Shown here piece after piece: positions 42,817 to 53,278 of a stretch of DNA of 64,000 nt. The DNA is from Clostridia bacterium (GTDB taxonomy: Bacteria; Bacillota; Clostridia; UBA1381). The notes under the pieces are model-generated. The model saw nothing but the letters and a program-made list of their open reading frames with translations. It made no database searches and was not told the DNA's origin. The position numbers and the translations under genes were made by a program. How positions within the stretch are numbered: position 1 is the first letter of the stretch; each line of letters starts with the position of its first letter. Location: the NCBI GenBank assembly GCA_900756545.1, contig CAAEKO010000002.1, forward strand, positions 1 to 64,000. Direction: 5' to 3'.

Positions 42817-43653
42817 ATGATTAAAGCTGAGCATATATCGTATTCCTATATAGAAGAAAATGAAAATATAGGAAAACAATATGTATTTGAGGATCTGAAC
42901 CTCCACATTGAAAAGGGTAGTTTTGTAGCTATTCTGGGCCATAACGGCTCCGGTAAATCTACTCTTGCGAAGCATTTCAACGCAATCCTTCTGCCAGAAG
43001 GCGGAAAAATATATGTAAAGGGTATGGATACGGCGGACGAATCCTATTTATTCAATATTCGTAAAACGGCTGGCATGGTGTTCCAGAATCCAGATAATCA
43101 GCTTGTGGCTGCCATTGTAGAGGACGAGGTGGCGTTTGCACCGGAAAATCTGGGCGTCGATCCTCTGGAAATCCGCCGGCGGGTAGACGAATGCTTGAAA
43201 ATCGTAGGCATGTCAGAATACGCAGAGGCTGCGCCATCCCGGCTTTCCGGCGGACAGAAGCAGCGTGTAGCTATTGCGAGTGTGCTGGCAATGGAGCCGG
43301 AATGTATCATTTTAGACGAGCCTACTGCTATGCTGGACCCTATGGGACGCCGAGAGGTACTCTCCACAATAAAAAATTTGAACAAGAACCGAGGTATGAC
43401 CGTTATTCTAATCACCCATTATATGGATGAGGCTGCGGAGGCTGATCGGTGTGTGATCCTGCAAAAAGGGAAAATCATGATTGACGATACTCCCCGCAGT
43501 GTATTCCGGGAAGTTAAGTTGATAAAAAAAATCGGACTGGACGTGCCGCAGGTTACTGAGTTGGCTCACGAACTACGCAAGCAGGGCATACCAATTCGGG
43601 ACGATATTATTACCATTGACGAATGCGCCAGGGAATTGTTAAAATACCTGTAG
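42817..43653 (+). CDS. ecfA1: Energy-coupling factor transporter ATPase, EcfA1
   Basis: A 278-residue ABC ATPase of the shared ECF vitamin and metal uptake module. Walker [10 protein letters not shown] is near 44-52, the Q-loop is [10 protein letters not shown], the signature is [12 protein letters not shown], Walker B is [13 protein letters not shown], and the tail has [16 protein letters not shown], which is ECF-specific. The frame runs 66 bases further upstream; ATG at 42817 gives the standard [11 protein letters not shown]. ecfA2, ecfT and truA follow, the usual Firmicutes order. No substrate-binding S subunit is in the window. Confidence 0.95.
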   Translation: MIKAEHISYSYIEENENIGKQYVFEDLNLHIEKGSFVAILGHNGSGKSTLAKHFNAILLPEGGKIYVKGMDTADESYLFNIRKTAGMVFQNPDNQLVAAIVEDEVAFAPENLGVDPLEIRRRVDECLKIVGMSEYAEAAPSRLSGGQKQRVAIASVLAMEPECIILDEPTAMLDPMGRREVLSTIKNLNKNRGMTVILITHYMDEAAEADRCVILQKGKIMIDDTPRSVFREVKLIKKIGLDVPQVTELAHELRKQGIPIRDDIITIDECARELLKYL

Positions 43654-43665
43654 AGGATTGAAACC

Positions 43666-44523
43666 ATGATAGAGATTAAAAATCTGAATTATATCTACCA
43701 GCAGGGTATGCCCAATGAAAAGCAGGCTCTGTATGACATAAATCTTACGATTGAAGACCATGATTTTTGTGCGGTTATTGGTCATACAGGTTCTGGAAAA
43801 TCTACTCTGACGCAACACCTGAATGCTTTGGTAAAGCCTACATCCGGACAAATCATCATCAACGGCGTGGATATAACTGATCCTGCTACTGATCTACGGG
43901 CCATCCGCCGTACTGTAGGGCTGGTATTTCAATACCCGGAGCATCAGTTATTTGAAGAAACTGTTTATAAAGACATTGCGTTCGGGCCAATGAACATGGG
44001 ATTGCCCGATAGAGAGGTAAAACAGCGGGTATTTGAGGCTGCCGCGCTTGTAGGACTGGACCCTGCATTGATGGAAAAATCTCCTTTTGAGCTTTCAGGC
44101 GGCCAAAAGCGCCGGGTCGCCATTGCCGGTGTTCTGTCCATGCAGCCTAAGGTTTTAGTTTTGGACGAACCTACTGCCGGACTGGATCCTCATGGACGGG
44201 ATGAAATCCTGTCCCAGCTTGTTTCCCTCTACGAACAATCTGACATGACCATTCTATTCGTTTCCCATAGTATGGAGGATGTGGCCAAAATCGCAAAGCA
44301 CATTATCGTACTGAATAAAGGCAGCGTATACACCCAGGGTACAGTTTCTGAGGTGTTTTCCCGGGGAGCCGATCTTCAGAAAATTGGTTTGAACGTACCG
44401 CAGGTCACACTTCTAACCCACAAGCTGATCTCCGCCGGGATAGAGCTTCCGCCTGACCTGTACACCGTAAAATACGCGGCTAAGATCATTGCCGCTAAGA
44501 TTCAGGAGAAAAAAAATGCTTAA
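43666..44523 (+). CDS. ecfA2: Energy-coupling factor transporter ATPase, EcfA2
   Basis: A 285-residue partner ATPase. Walker A GHTGSGKST is near 39-47, FQYPEHQLFEETV forms the Q-loop, the signature is LSGGQKRRVAIAGVL, and Walker B is VLVLDEPTAGLDP. The C-terminal IGLNVPQVTLLTHKL mirrors ecfA1. It starts 12 bases after ecfA1 and overlaps ecfT by eight bases. With EcfA1 it forms the heterodimer that drives vitamin uptake with interchangeable S components. Confidence 0.95.
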   Translation: MIEIKNLNYIYQQGMPNEKQALYDINLTIEDHDFCAVIGHTGSGKSTLTQHLNALVKPTSGQIIINGVDITDPATDLRAIRRTVGLVFQYPEHQLFEETVYKDIAFGPMNMGLPDREVKQRVFEAAALVGLDPALMEKSPFELSGGQKRRVAIAGVLSMQPKVLVLDEPTAGLDPHGRDEILSQLVSLYEQSDMTILFVSHSMEDVAKIAKHIIVLNKGSVYTQGTVSEVFSRGADLQKIGLNVPQVTLLTHKLISAGIELPPDLYTVKYAAKIIAAKIQEKKNA

Positions 44524-45325
44524 AGATATTACAATCGGGCAGTATGTCCGGGGGGATTCTTTCCTGCACAAAATGGATGCGCGGGTAAAAATTATCCTGA
44601 CTATTTTCTATATCATTATCCTGTTTCTGGTGCAGGGGCCTCTTTCGTATTTTTTACTTGCAGTATTTACGCTGTTTCTTATTTTTAAAAGCCGTGTACC
44701 GTTGAAATTCATTGTCCGGGGGTTAAAGCCCATGCTGTTTATCCTGGTATTTACCGCACTTATTAACGTGTTCATGACGCCCGGAGACCCATTATGGCAA
44801 GGAAAATTTATATGGACCATTACCATTACTAGACAGGGCGTTAAAACCGGAATCCTGATGCTTTTGCGGCTGGTATTTCTGGTCATGGGGACCTCTCTAT
44901 TGACTCTGACTACTACACCACTGATGCTTACTGACGGAATTGAAAAGCTTTTAAAGCCCCTTGAAAAGATTAAAGTACCTGCACACGAAATAGCAATGAT
45001 GATGACTATTGCTATCCGTTTTATTCCTACCCTGGCTGAGGAAACCGATAAAATTATGAAAGCGCAAATGGCCCGGGGAGCCGACTTTGAAACCGGCAAC
45101 ATTATCCGCCGTGCAAAGGCCATGATCCCTCTTTTAGTACCGCTGTTTATCAGCGCTTTCCGAAGGGCCGATGAACTGGCTATGGCTATGGACGCCCGTT
45201 GTTATCACGGCGGGCACAACCGCACGCGAATGAAACAGTTAAAAGCCGGATGGCGGGATGCAGTGGGAACAGGCGGACTGGTCGCGTTATGTGCGGCAGT
45301 GATAATTTTGGATAAAATAGTTTGA
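44516..45325 (+). CDS. ecfT: Energy-coupling factor transporter transmembrane protein EcfT
   Basis: A 269-residue membrane subunit with five or six helices that links ATPases and S components. The two coupling-helix Ala-Arg motifs are present: KAQMARGADFE near 183 and MDARCYHGG near 224. The start overlaps the ecfA2 end, and AGGAG lies just upstream inside ecfA2. truA follows closely. Confidence 0.94.
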   Translation: MLKDITIGQYVRGDSFLHKMDARVKIILTIFYIIILFLVQGPLSYFLLAVFTLFLIFKSRVPLKFIVRGLKPMLFILVFTALINVFMTPGDPLWQGKFIWTITITRQGVKTGILMLLRLVFLVMGTSLLTLTTTPLMLTDGIEKLLKPLEKIKVPAHEIAMMMTIAIRFIPTLAEETDKIMKAQMARGADFETGNIIRRAKAMIPLLVPLFISAFRRADELAMAMDARCYHGGHNRTRMKQLKAGWRDAVGTGGLVALCAAVIILDKIV

Positions 45326-45345
45326 TTTTTTTTGTGGTTTGTGAT

Positions 45346-46086
45346 ATGATGAGAAATATAAAGCTTACAGTTCAATACAATGGTTCGAATTACCATGGCT
45401 TTCAGTCACAGATAAACGCCGCTGCTATTCAGGACATATTAGAAGAGGCTATCGGCCGTCTGACTGGACAGCGTCCCCGGGTGTCGGGATGCGGCCGTAC
45501 TGATGCCGGAGTTCATGCTAAAGCCTTTGTTCTGAATTTTTTTTCTGAAACCGCGATTCCGGCGGAAAAACTCCCATATGCATTAAACACCCATCTGCCC
45601 GAAGATATTATCTGTTTCCAGGCAGAGGACGTACCGCCAGACTTTGACGCAAAAGCGTCTGCTAAGAAAAAACGCTATACCTATTATATCCAAAATTCCT
45701 CTTTTCCCGATGTATTTCAGCAAGGCCGGGCATGGCATTATAAATATCCATTAGACCTTGCCGCTATGCAGAAGGCCGCGACGGCCTTTTTAGGGACTCA
45801 TGATTTTATTGGGTTTGCATCTGCAGGCTTTACAGTCAAGACAACCATCCGAACGATTTACAGCTTAGATGTAGAAAAAAACGGGGATTTGATTTCTATT
45901 AATATTACCGGAAATGGATTTTTGTATAATATGGTTCGTATTATTGCGGGAACTCTGGTATTTGTTGGTTCGGGAAAAATTGATCCAGCCGATATGCCAG
46001 ATATTATTCTCTCTGGCAACCGGGAAATGGCCGGGATTACCGCACCGGCACACGGTTTGTTTTTATCGGAAGTCTACTATGAATAA
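45346..46086 (+). CDS. truA: tRNA pseudouridine(38-40) synthase
   Basis: A 246-residue enzyme that isomerises U38-40 in tRNA anticodon stems. The catalytic Asp lies in GCGRTDAGVHA near 52. The N terminus MMRNIKLTVQYNGSNYHGFQ, the family DFIGFAS and NGFLYNMVRIIAGTL are all present. The binding site before the ATG is weak, so it may depend on coupling from ecfT, which ends 20 bases earlier. ecfA1-ecfA2-ecfT-truA is a conserved Firmicutes gene block. Confidence 0.95.
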   Translation: MMRNIKLTVQYNGSNYHGFQSQINAAAIQDILEEAIGRLTGQRPRVSGCGRTDAGVHAKAFVLNFFSETAIPAEKLPYALNTHLPEDIICFQAEDVPPDFDAKASAKKKRYTYYIQNSSFPDVFQQGRAWHYKYPLDLAAMQKAATAFLGTHDFIGFASAGFTVKTTIRTIYSLDVEKNGDLISINITGNGFLYNMVRIIAGTLVFVGSGKIDPADMPDIILSGNREMAGITAPAHGLFLSEVYYE

Positions 46087-46130
46087 CTTATATTTTCACG
46101 CCGCCTCCCGCGGCGGGAACGGAGAACACC

Positions 46131-47489
46131 ATGAAAAAAAAAGTCATCAGTATCCTGATTGTGCTTCTTGTGCTGGCTGCGGCATGTTTTTATGCTTATT
46201 ATGCTTCCGGCAACAGTTTTTCTTACTTTGAAAATTACGCTGTAAATTTTAAGCGGAATATTAACGCGCTTGTCCAGCATTTTGATATCCAGATTCCAGA
46301 AAAGATGGAGGAATTTCTGACAGCCACGCCGGAACCTACTGAGGATCCCGAAATTGCCGCAATTTTAAACGGCGGAGCGTCTCTTGCTACAGACATACCG
46401 GCGGACAGTCTCCCGGCGGATATAGATGGTATGGTTCAGCCGCCTGTTTCCGGTGAGCCGGTTCCCGCTACATCAACGCCAGTTTCCACGTCTAAGCCGG
46501 AAAAATCCGCACTGATATCCTCCGTACCTGTGGCCCTGGAGAATGCCGGTACAGCGGAATATGCCCGCTATAAAGGGAAAGTCCTATGCGCTACACAAAC
46601 AGCATTGACCGCTTACGACCACAGCGGCGGTGTTTCCTGGCAGGTAAATATTCATGCAGCAACGCCGATTTTAAGAACCGCGGGGAATTATATTCTAATT
46701 GCGGAGAAGGGTGGTAAGCGGGCAGAGCTTTATAATGGAAAAAAAAGAGTCTTTACAGTGGATTCAGCTGATGAGATTGAAATTGCCTCTGTATCATCAC
46801 GAGGGGATGTGGTACTTGTTACCAAAAAACTGTATTATAAAGGGTCTGTGGTGGTATATAACAAAAAAGGCGAGGAGGTATACCGCTGGAATTCCGGGAC
46901 TTATAATATCTTAGACGTCTCCATATCCCCTCGGGCACGGCGGCTTGCGGTATCGCTCTTGAATACAGATAACGGCGCTGATTCCCGTATCCTGCTGTTT
47001 AAGCTTGATCAGGCAGACAGCTATAAATCTGTTGACATTGAAAAGGCGATTTGCTTTGATATTGACTTTTATGGAGAAACCTTAAACGTATATACAGATA
47101 CTAAAATTATGGGGATAAACACCAGCGGCAATATAAGCTGGACTTATGATTTCGGCGGAAAAACACTGAATCATTATGCCGTCGAAGCAAGCGGAAATAA
47201 GCTTTGTATTTTTGATAATAATAATGCGGCAGAGGCCATAACCCTTTCTGTAGGCGGCCGAGTTCGTTCCACAGTGAAATCGGATGTGCTTCCGGACTTT
47301 GCCGATGCACATAGCGGCTGTATCGCCTATAACAATGGACGGAATCTGGTCTTTTCCTCCCGGAGCGGCGGGCGCAAAGCTGTCTATACCGGTTCAAGGG
47401 ACATCCAAAAGGCGTATATTTTCGATTCTTCCCACGTATTATTAGTATACAATTCCAGCCTTGAATTTGTGAAGCTGGCAAGGAGGTAG
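46131..47489 (+). CDS. Membrane-anchored beta-propeller-like protein (DUF5711 type)
   Basis: A 452-residue protein with a basic N terminus and one membrane helix (about 4-24), a Pro/Thr-rich linker (about 60-130), and a long extracytoplasmic domain of repeated short strands (for example GKVLCATQTALTAYDHSGG, VSWQVNIH, NYILIAEKG), which looks like a WD40/PQQ-type propeller. I believe it belongs to the DUF5711 group found next to cvpA in Clostridia, but this is from memory. The function is unknown. It lies 44 bases after truA and four bases before the cvpA-like gene. Confidence 0.78.
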   Translation: MKKKVISILIVLLVLAAACFYAYYASGNSFSYFENYAVNFKRNINALVQHFDIQIPEKMEEFLTATPEPTEDPEIAAILNGGASLATDIPADSLPADIDGMVQPPVSGEPVPATSTPVSTSKPEKSALISSVPVALENAGTAEYARYKGKVLCATQTALTAYDHSGGVSWQVNIHAATPILRTAGNYILIAEKGGKRAELYNGKKRVFTVDSADEIEIASVSSRGDVVLVTKKLYYKGSVVVYNKKGEEVYRWNSGTYNILDVSISPRARRLAVSLLNTDNGADSRILLFKLDQADSYKSVDIEKAICFDIDFYGETLNVYTDTKIMGINTSGNISWTYDFGGKTLNHYAVEASGNKLCIFDNNNAAEAITLSVGGRVRSTVKSDVLPDFADAHSGCIAYNNGRNLVFSSRSGGRKAVYTGSRDIQKAYIFDSSHVLLVYNSSLEFVKLARR

Positions 47490-47493
47490 ATAT

Positions 47494-48180
47494 ATGGAAA
47501 ATATACAGACATTTTTTATGGAAAACACATGGATACTGCTGGACGGAGTAGTGGTTTTAATATTTGCAGGCTGTATTCTGTTCGCTTTCAAACGGGGATT
47601 TATGAAATCCTCCTATACTATTATTTCTCTAATCCTGACTATTGTCCTGATGTATGTGCTAAAAACTCCTTTTGAATCCTATATCGCTCAATCCAGCCTG
47701 GGAAAGACCATTGAGGAAAACCTCACATATCATATTGGAAAAAACATGGAGAACGATAGTCTGGAAAGCAGCGAAAATTTAGGACTCCCTAAATTTCTGC
47801 AAGTGCAGATACAGGGACAGATAGATGCGGCAGGCCAAGCCACCTCAGACTTCATTACGAATGTTTCCTCCGCAGTAGCAAAGTCAGTAATTCAGATGGT
47901 GGCGGTGGTACTTTTGTTTCTGCTGATCCGTATTGGGGTATTTATTCTTTTAAAGGTACTTGACGTTGTATTCAAACTGCCGATTCTAAATTTTGTGAAT
48001 AAAACTGCCGGAATACTCATGGGCGTCCTGAATGCACTTCTTCTGGTTTATCTGGTATCGGCAGCGGTCATGTTTATTGTTCCGGCTGAAGATTTAAGTG
48101 CTTTTAACCAGACTATGAACCAAACCTATATTGCCAGAACTTTTTATAATAACAACATTTTGATGAAGCTTTTTATGTAG
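47494..48180 (+). CDS. CvpA-family membrane protein
   Basis: A 228-residue protein with four transmembrane segments (about 12-30, 37-52, 127-155 and 166-192) and the N-terminal GVVVLIFAGCILFAFKRGFM segment with the FKRG motif common to CvpA/YkwB proteins. An extended loop between helices 2 and 3 (about 55-125) is polar. CvpA-like proteins in Gram-positives are linked to cell envelope functions, but the activity is unclear. It follows the propeller protein after four bases, suggesting a joint complex. Confidence 0.82.
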   Translation: MENIQTFFMENTWILLDGVVVLIFAGCILFAFKRGFMKSSYTIISLILTIVLMYVLKTPFESYIAQSSLGKTIEENLTYHIGKNMENDSLESSENLGLPKFLQVQIQGQIDAAGQATSDFITNVSSAVAKSVIQMVAVVLLFLLIRIGVFILLKVLDVVFKLPILNFVNKTAGILMGVLNALLLVYLVSAAVMFIVPAEDLSAFNQTMNQTYIARTFYNNNILMKLFM

Positions 48181-48195
48181 AAAGGAAGGAAAAAC

Positions 48196-49860
48196 ATGTA
48201 TAGTGATATTATTAAAAAAGGTGTGGAGAAGACGCCGCACCGTTCTCTCTTAAAGGCATTAGGGCTGACAGATGAAGAAATCCGCCGGCCGTTAATCGGC
48301 GTGGTAAATGCGCGAAATGAGATCGTACCAGGGCATATGCATCTGGATAAAATCACCGAGGCTGTCAAATCTGGCGTGCGGATTGCCGGCGGAACACCAA
48401 TTGAATTTCCGGCTATTGGCGTGTGCGACGGACTGGCTATGGGGCATCCGGGTATGAAATATTCCCTGGCATCCCGCGAATTGATTGCAGATAGCATTGA
48501 GTCCATGGCGATCGCTCATGGGTTTGATGCACTTGTTTTGATCCCTAGCTGTGATAAAATTGTTCCGGGGATGCTTATGGCTGCTGCCAGACTTAATAAA
48601 CCTGCTATTATCGTCAGCGGCGGACCAATGCTGTCTGTGAACTACAAAGGCAAATTCCGTGATTACAATTCCGCATATGAGGCTGTGGGCGCTTTTAAAG
48701 TAGGGGCTATTGATGAAACTGAGCTTTTAAATCTGGAAAATTCAGCATGTCCTACTTGTGGAAGCTGCTCCGGCATGTTTACAGCCAACTCCATGAATTG
48801 TCTGACAGAAGTCCTGGGTATGGCCTTACCTGGCAATGGTACTATACCGGCAGTGTATTCCGAACGTATCCGGCTGGCTAAGGAAACCGGTATGAAGATA
48901 ATGGAGCTGTTTGAGAAAGACATAAAACCCTCGGACATTCTGGTAAGCGATGCATTTTATAACGCACTCCGCGTAGATATGGCCTTAGGCTGTTCTACCA
49001 ATTCCATGCTGCACTTGCCGGCTATTGCCCATGAGGCAAAGGTTGAATTGAGTTTGGATATGGCAAATGATATATCCAAGGTGACGCCGAATATCTGCCA
49101 CCTTGCCCCGGCAGGAGAGCACCATGTACAGGATTTGTATGCAGCAGGCGGCGTTCAGGCTGTTATGAATGAGCTTTCTAAAAAAGAACTTCTGAAGCTG
49201 GATAGCATTACGGTCACGGGTAAAACCGTTCGTGAGAATATCAAGAATCATCCCGTTACGGATTATCATGTAATTCGTCCGATTGACCAGCCCTATTCCC
49301 AGACTGGCGGTATCGCGGTGCTGAAAGGTAATCTGGCAGTAGACGGCTCTGTTGTCAAGCGAAGCGCTGTCGCACCGGAAATGCTCCGGCACAAAGGCCC
49401 CGCAAAGGTATATGACAGTGAGGATGACGCTATCGCAGCCATTTATGCAGGGAAGATCAAAAAGGGCGATGTTGTGGTAATCCGCTATGAAGGCCCCAAA
49501 GGCGGCCCGGGTATGCGGGAAATGCTGTCTCCAACCTCCGCAATCTGCGGTATGGGGCTTGATAAAGACGTTGCTCTCATCACCGATGGCCGTTTTTCAG
49601 GCGCTACTCGCGGCGCGGCAATCGGTCATGTATCTCCGGAGGCCATGGAGGGCGGGCCGATCGCTTTTGTCAGGGACGGCGACATTATTGAAATCGACAT
49701 TGATAATTGCATCTTGAACGTTGACATTTCCCCAGAGGAATTTGCAAAGCGTAAAGAAGGCTGGGAACCAAATGAACCAAAAATCAAAACCGGCTATTTA
49801 AAAAGATATTCCAAGCTTGTGTCCTCCGCAATGCAGGGCGCGGTTATGCTGGATGATTGA
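48196..49860 (+). CDS. ilvD: Dihydroxy-acid dehydratase
   Basis: A 554-residue Fe-S enzyme for the third common step of valine, leucine and isoleucine synthesis. Cluster ligands are visible: CDG near 77, [11 protein letters not shown] near 118-128, and [20 protein letters not shown] near 187. The C-terminal catalytic Ser region is [11 protein letters not shown]. No other ilv or leu gene is nearby, and no T-box or leader attenuator is seen. AGAAAGGAAGG precedes the ATG. It sits between cvpA-like and rho, 14 bases before rho, probably one transcript. Confidence 0.96.
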   Translation: MYSDIIKKGVEKTPHRSLLKALGLTDEEIRRPLIGVVNARNEIVPGHMHLDKITEAVKSGVRIAGGTPIEFPAIGVCDGLAMGHPGMKYSLASRELIADSIESMAIAHGFDALVLIPSCDKIVPGMLMAAARLNKPAIIVSGGPMLSVNYKGKFRDYNSAYEAVGAFKVGAIDETELLNLENSACPTCGSCSGMFTANSMNCLTEVLGMALPGNGTIPAVYSERIRLAKETGMKIMELFEKDIKPSDILVSDAFYNALRVDMALGCSTNSMLHLPAIAHEAKVELSLDMANDISKVTPNICHLAPAGEHHVQDLYAAGGVQAVMNELSKKELLKLDSITVTGKTVRENIKNHPVTDYHVIRPIDQPYSQTGGIAVLKGNLAVDGSVVKRSAVAPEMLRHKGPAKVYDSEDDAIAAIYAGKIKKGDVVVIRYEGPKGGPGMREMLSPTSAICGMGLDKDVALITDGRFSGATRGAAIGHVSPEAMEGGPIAFVRDGDIIEIDIDNCILNVDISPEEFAKRKEGWEPNEPKIKTGYLKRYSKLVSSAMQGAVMLDD

Positions 49861-49874
49861 AAAGAGGTAGGTAA

Positions 49875-51188
49875 ATGCAAGACGGCGTAGCGTTAGAGAG
49901 AAAAACACGCGTAGAATTGATCCAAATTGCACAGGGATTGGAAATCCCTAAGGTATCTGCTCTGCGAAAGGATGATATTATTAGCCTGATCCGCCAACAC
50001 CGGGAGGATGCAGCCAAAAAAGCAAAACAGCAGACAACAAAAGAAAAACCAGAACGTAAACGCCCCAGTGATGTGGTGGAGGTATGCGGAATTTTAGATG
50101 TAATGGAGGATGGATTCGGATTTCTGCGATTTGAAAATTATCGTCCCAGCGAAAATGACGTATATGTTTCCCCCACACAGATCCGCCGGTTCAATCTGAA
50201 AACCGGCGATGAAATCCGCGGTGACAGCCGTCCTTCTCAGGAAGAGGGAAAATATTCGCCGCTTTTATTTGTAAAGTCGATCAATGGCGATACTATCGAA
50301 AATACCTTTAAACGAAAAAGCTTTGAAAAACTAACCCCGATTTATCCCAAGGAAAAACTTACTTTAGATACTGGTGACAAGACAAAGGCGGCTTCTCGGC
50401 TGGTCGATGTAATTGCACCTATCGGTAAGGGGCAGCGCGGTATGATTGTAGCGCCGCCCAAAGCTGGTAAAACCACGCTTATCAAGCAGATTGCCCAGTC
50501 CATCGCTGTGAATTATCCAGACGTAGAGCTGATTGTCTTGCTGATAGACGAACGTCCAGAAGAAGTTACCGATATGCGCCGTTCCATTAATGGAGATGTT
50601 GTTTATTCCACCTTTGACCAGACTCCAGAAAATCACACAAAGGTAGCGGAAATGGTACTGGAACGGGCAATGCGTCTTGTGGAGCATAAACGGGATGTAG
50701 TAATCCTGCTGGACTCTATCACTCGACTTGCCCGGGCATACAACCTGACTGTTACGCCCACTGGACGGACACTTTCCGGCGGGTTAGACCCGGATGCACT
50801 GATCAAGCCTAAGAAATTCTTCGGCGCAGCCCGGAATATTGAAGAAGGCGGCAGTCTGACTATTTTAGCCACGGCTTTGGTAGAAACCGGGAGCAGAATG
50901 GACGACGTAATTTTTGAGGAATTTAAGGGAACTGGCAACATGGAACTAAAGCTGGACAGAAATTTGCAGGAAAAACGGATTTTCCCTGCTATTGATATTC
51001 TACGCTCTGGTACACGCCGCGAAGAAGATCTTCTTGACGCGAAGGAACGCGAAGCTGTCTGGGCAATCCGCAGGGAAATGAACCGGCAGAACTCAACAGA
51101 TACTGTGAGTCTGCTTCTTCAGTACTTAAAAAACACAAATAATAACCATGATTTTGTTGATATGATTTTACGAAATTATGGAAGATAA
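49875..51188 (+). CDS. rho: Transcription termination factor Rho
   Basis: A 437-residue hexameric RNA-dependent ATPase. It has an N-terminal SAP-like helical region (about 10-45), a Lys-rich linker, the cold-shock-type RNA-binding fold with MEDGFGFLR near 75-83, Walker A APPKAGKTT near 190-198, Walker B VVILLDSITRLARA near 275, and the Q/R loops. A 17-bp bidirectional terminator overlaps its stop codon and also serves the convergent kinase gene. Confidence 0.96.
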   Translation: MQDGVALERKTRVELIQIAQGLEIPKVSALRKDDIISLIRQHREDAAKKAKQQTTKEKPERKRPSDVVEVCGILDVMEDGFGFLRFENYRPSENDVYVSPTQIRRFNLKTGDEIRGDSRPSQEEGKYSPLLFVKSINGDTIENTFKRKSFEKLTPIYPKEKLTLDTGDKTKAASRLVDVIAPIGKGQRGMIVAPPKAGKTTLIKQIAQSIAVNYPDVELIVLLIDERPEEVTDMRRSINGDVVYSTFDQTPENHTKVAEMVLERAMRLVEHKRDVVILLDSITRLARAYNLTVTPTGRTLSGGLDPDALIKPKKFFGAARNIEEGGSLTILATALVETGSRMDDVIFEEFKGTGNMELKLDRNLQEKRIFPAIDILRSGTRREEDLLDAKEREAVWAIRREMNRQNSTDTVSLLLQYLKNTNNNHDFVDMILRNYGR

Positions 51189-51226
51189 ATAAAGAAACGA
51201 ACCTGTAAAGGTTCGTTTCTTTATTT
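51187..51226. terminator. Bidirectional terminator between rho and the histidine kinase gene
   Basis: A 17-bp perfect stem, AAATAAAGAAACGAACC with its complement, and a six-base loop. The A/T-rich arms supply a T-run in either direction. It overlaps the stop codons of both convergent genes. Confidence 0.9.
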
Positions 51227-52471
51227 AACCGCCGGCAGCTCGACAGTAAACCGTGTACGGCCGTTACTGCTCTCAGCAAAAATATGTCCTCTATATGTAT
51301 GAACAATAGATTGCGCAATAGCTAGCCCCAAGCCGTATCCGCCGTTGTCCCGGGCACGGGATTTATCAGTACGGAAAAAGCGGTCAAATATATGAGAAAT
51401 TTCCTCCGACGGAATCTCCACACCGGTATTTTCCACACACATCTTGGCTGTATGGCCGGCCTGTTCCAAGTTAACTGTAATTTTTCCGCTTGGAGGCGTA
51501 TACTTCACGGCATTATCTAGTAAAATCATCACTAACTGTTTAAGCTTGCCCTCATCTGCAATCGTTTTTATATCCGGTTGAATCAGATAATCAAAATTTA
51601 ATTCTTTTTCAAAGACAACTGCCTCCATAGTTAGGATAATACTTTCCACCGCGTCACTAAAGGATATGGCAGTCAAGCCAGCCTGCTTATCATAGGAATC
51701 CAGCCGTGCAAGGCACAAAAGCTCCTCTGTAAGTGCCGCCATTCTGTCCGCCTCATTTTTGATATAATATATCCATTTCTTTTGCGCATCAACAGTACTG
51801 TCTGGATGGGACAGCAAAACATCTACATTTGTACGTATGGTAGTCAGGGGTGTTTTGATCTCATGGGAGGCGTCTGCTACAAACTGCTTCTGCTTTTCCC
51901 AGGCCGCTTCAATGGGGGCAATGGCACGGGCTGAGAAAAACCAGCTAATCAGGAAAATGATTCCCAGCGCGACTAACGCGATCAGAAGGAATGTGCGGAT
52001 CAGGCGATACAAAATCGCCTGTTCTGAAGAAATATCCAATAGAACAATTTTTTCCTGTGTGCGCCGGAATTCCCAGACCGATCCTTCGTAACTAATTTTT
52101 TCATGCTTAGCGGCCAAGGCTGTCTGAACAATAGCTTCCGCCTCATTTTCTTCCAAGTCAAAGCCAGAAAATATCATATCGATATCTCCGGCTTCTGTCA
52201 GAAAGGCTGTAATTGTTTTGGCAAGCTTGCCCTGAGGCGGGCCCTGCGGTTGCCCTGCAGGCGGCATTCCCTCTACCGGGGGCTGCTGAGCCTTTCTTCT
52301 GCCTTCGGGTATATGCTGCTGTTCCATAGCCATCCTGTCCAGAACCCGCCGGATATCTTGTCGAACATTTGATTCCGTAATAAAATAGATCACACAAAAT
52401 GATGCCAGTAATAATGCCGAGATAATCACCATATTCAGCGCCAGAAATCGCCATTTTAATTTTTTAAACAC
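51221..52471 (-). CDS. Sensor histidine kinase
   Basis: A 416-residue membrane kinase with two helices (about 8-30 and 157-180) enclosing a larger extracellular domain than the first kinase in the window. That domain includes a Pro/Gln/Gly-rich stretch (about 60-82). The dimerisation motif is DASHEIKTPLTTIR near 198-211, and the N, G1 and G2 boxes are LLDNAVKYTP, VENTGVEIP and GGYGLGLAIA. It is paired with the response regulator three bases upstream. The nearby divergent VTC/DUF4956 genes are candidate targets. The signal is unknown. Confidence 0.92.
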   Translation of the reverse strand: MFKKLKWRFLALNMVIISALLLASFCVIYFITESNVRQDIRRVLDRMAMEQQHIPEGRRKAQQPPVEGMPPAGQPQGPPQGKLAKTITAFLTEAGDIDMIFSGFDLEENEAEAIVQTALAAKHEKISYEGSVWEFRRTQEKIVLLDISSEQAILYRLIRTFLLIALVALGIIFLISWFFSARAIAPIEAAWEKQKQFVADASHEIKTPLTTIRTNVDVLLSHPDSTVDAQKKWIYYIKNEADRMAALTEELLCLARLDSYDKQAGLTAISFSDAVESIILTMEAVVFEKELNFDYLIQPDIKTIADEGKLKQLVMILLDNAVKYTPPSGKITVNLEQAGHTAKMCVENTGVEIPSEEISHIFDRFFRTDKSRARDNGGYGLGLAIAQSIVHTYRGHIFAESSNGRTRFTVELPAVK

Positions 52472-52474
52472 CCT

Positions 52475-53152
52475 TTATTCCTCCCATTTCAGCACATACC
52501 CCACGCCCCGTACTGTTTCTATTCGGACAATTGAATGAATATAGGAAAGCTTCTTCCGCAAAAAGGATACATATACCTCCACATGGTTGGCTTCCGCATC
52601 GGAATCAAATCCCCATATTTTTTCAATAATAAGCTCTTTCGGGGTAATCATGGTCTTCCGTGCGGCCAAAAACTCCAAAAGCTCAAATTCTTTCAGCGTC
52701 AGATTTATTGATTTTCCGTCCTTCGCTACTGACATGGTATTTCTGTCCAGTGACAAGTCGCCGCAGTCCATGGCGTTTTCCTTTACAATCTCTCCCCGCC
52801 GCCGGGTCAACGCCCGAATCCGGGCTAACAGCTCATCCGTATTAAAGGGCTTTGCCAGATAGTCGTCTGCACCGGAATCCAGCCCCCGCACCTTATCCGC
52901 TATATCCCCCTTGGCAGTCAGCAGAAGTACCGGCGTATCATTCTTCTGTGCCCGCAGCGCCTTTAGTACGCTGATCCCATCCATTTTGGGAAGCATGATA
53001 TCTAAAATTACCGCATCATATATGTTACTCATACTGTAATCCAGTCCAGCTTCGCCATTGTATACTGCGTCAGCAGTATAATTGTTTTTTTTCAAGATCT
53101 GGCAAAGCGCTTCAGCCAGATGGCGCTCATCCTCCACAACAAGAATCCGCAT
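52475..53152 (-). CDS. OmpR/PhoB-family response regulator
   Basis: A 225-residue regulator with an N-terminal receiver domain (acidic EDE near 7-9, phosphoacceptor Asp51 in VILDIMLPKMDG, Lys101 in LAKPF) and a C-terminal winged helix with the closing VRGVGYVLKWEE. It starts the two-gene operon with the histidine kinase. It is divergent from the VTC-domain gene, whose promoter has two TTTTAAG repeats 11 bases apart, plausible binding sites for this protein. Confidence 0.93.
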   Translation of the reverse strand: MRILVVEDERHLAEALCQILKKNNYTADAVYNGEAGLDYSMSNIYDAVILDIMLPKMDGISVLKALRAQKNDTPVLLLTAKGDIADKVRGLDSGADDYLAKPFNTDELLARIRALTRRRGEIVKENAMDCGDLSLDRNTMSVAKDGKSINLTLKEFELLEFLAARKTMITPKELIIEKIWGFDSDAEANHVEVYVSFLRKKLSYIHSIVRIETVRGVGYVLKWEE

Positions 53153-53222
53153 TCGATCACTTCCTTTTCTTTATTATAATAGCATCCCAACCTGAATTCA
53201 ACCTTAAAAAGATTTTCTTCTT

Positions 53223-53256
53223 TTTTAAGTTTCTTTTAAGCAATCTTTGTTATTCT
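53223..53256 (+). promoter_or_regulatory. VTC/DUF4956 promoter with phased TTTTAAG repeats
   Basis: TTTTAAG at 53223-53229 and 53234-53240 are 11 bases apart, directly ahead of TATTCT (53251-53256). The -35 position lacks a consensus and is overlapped by the first repeat. This is the usual layout of a promoter activated by an OmpR-family regulator. The regulator gene at 52475-53152 is divergent. Confidence 0.5.
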
Positions 53257-53278
53257 ATGTTCAACGGAGGTGAACAAC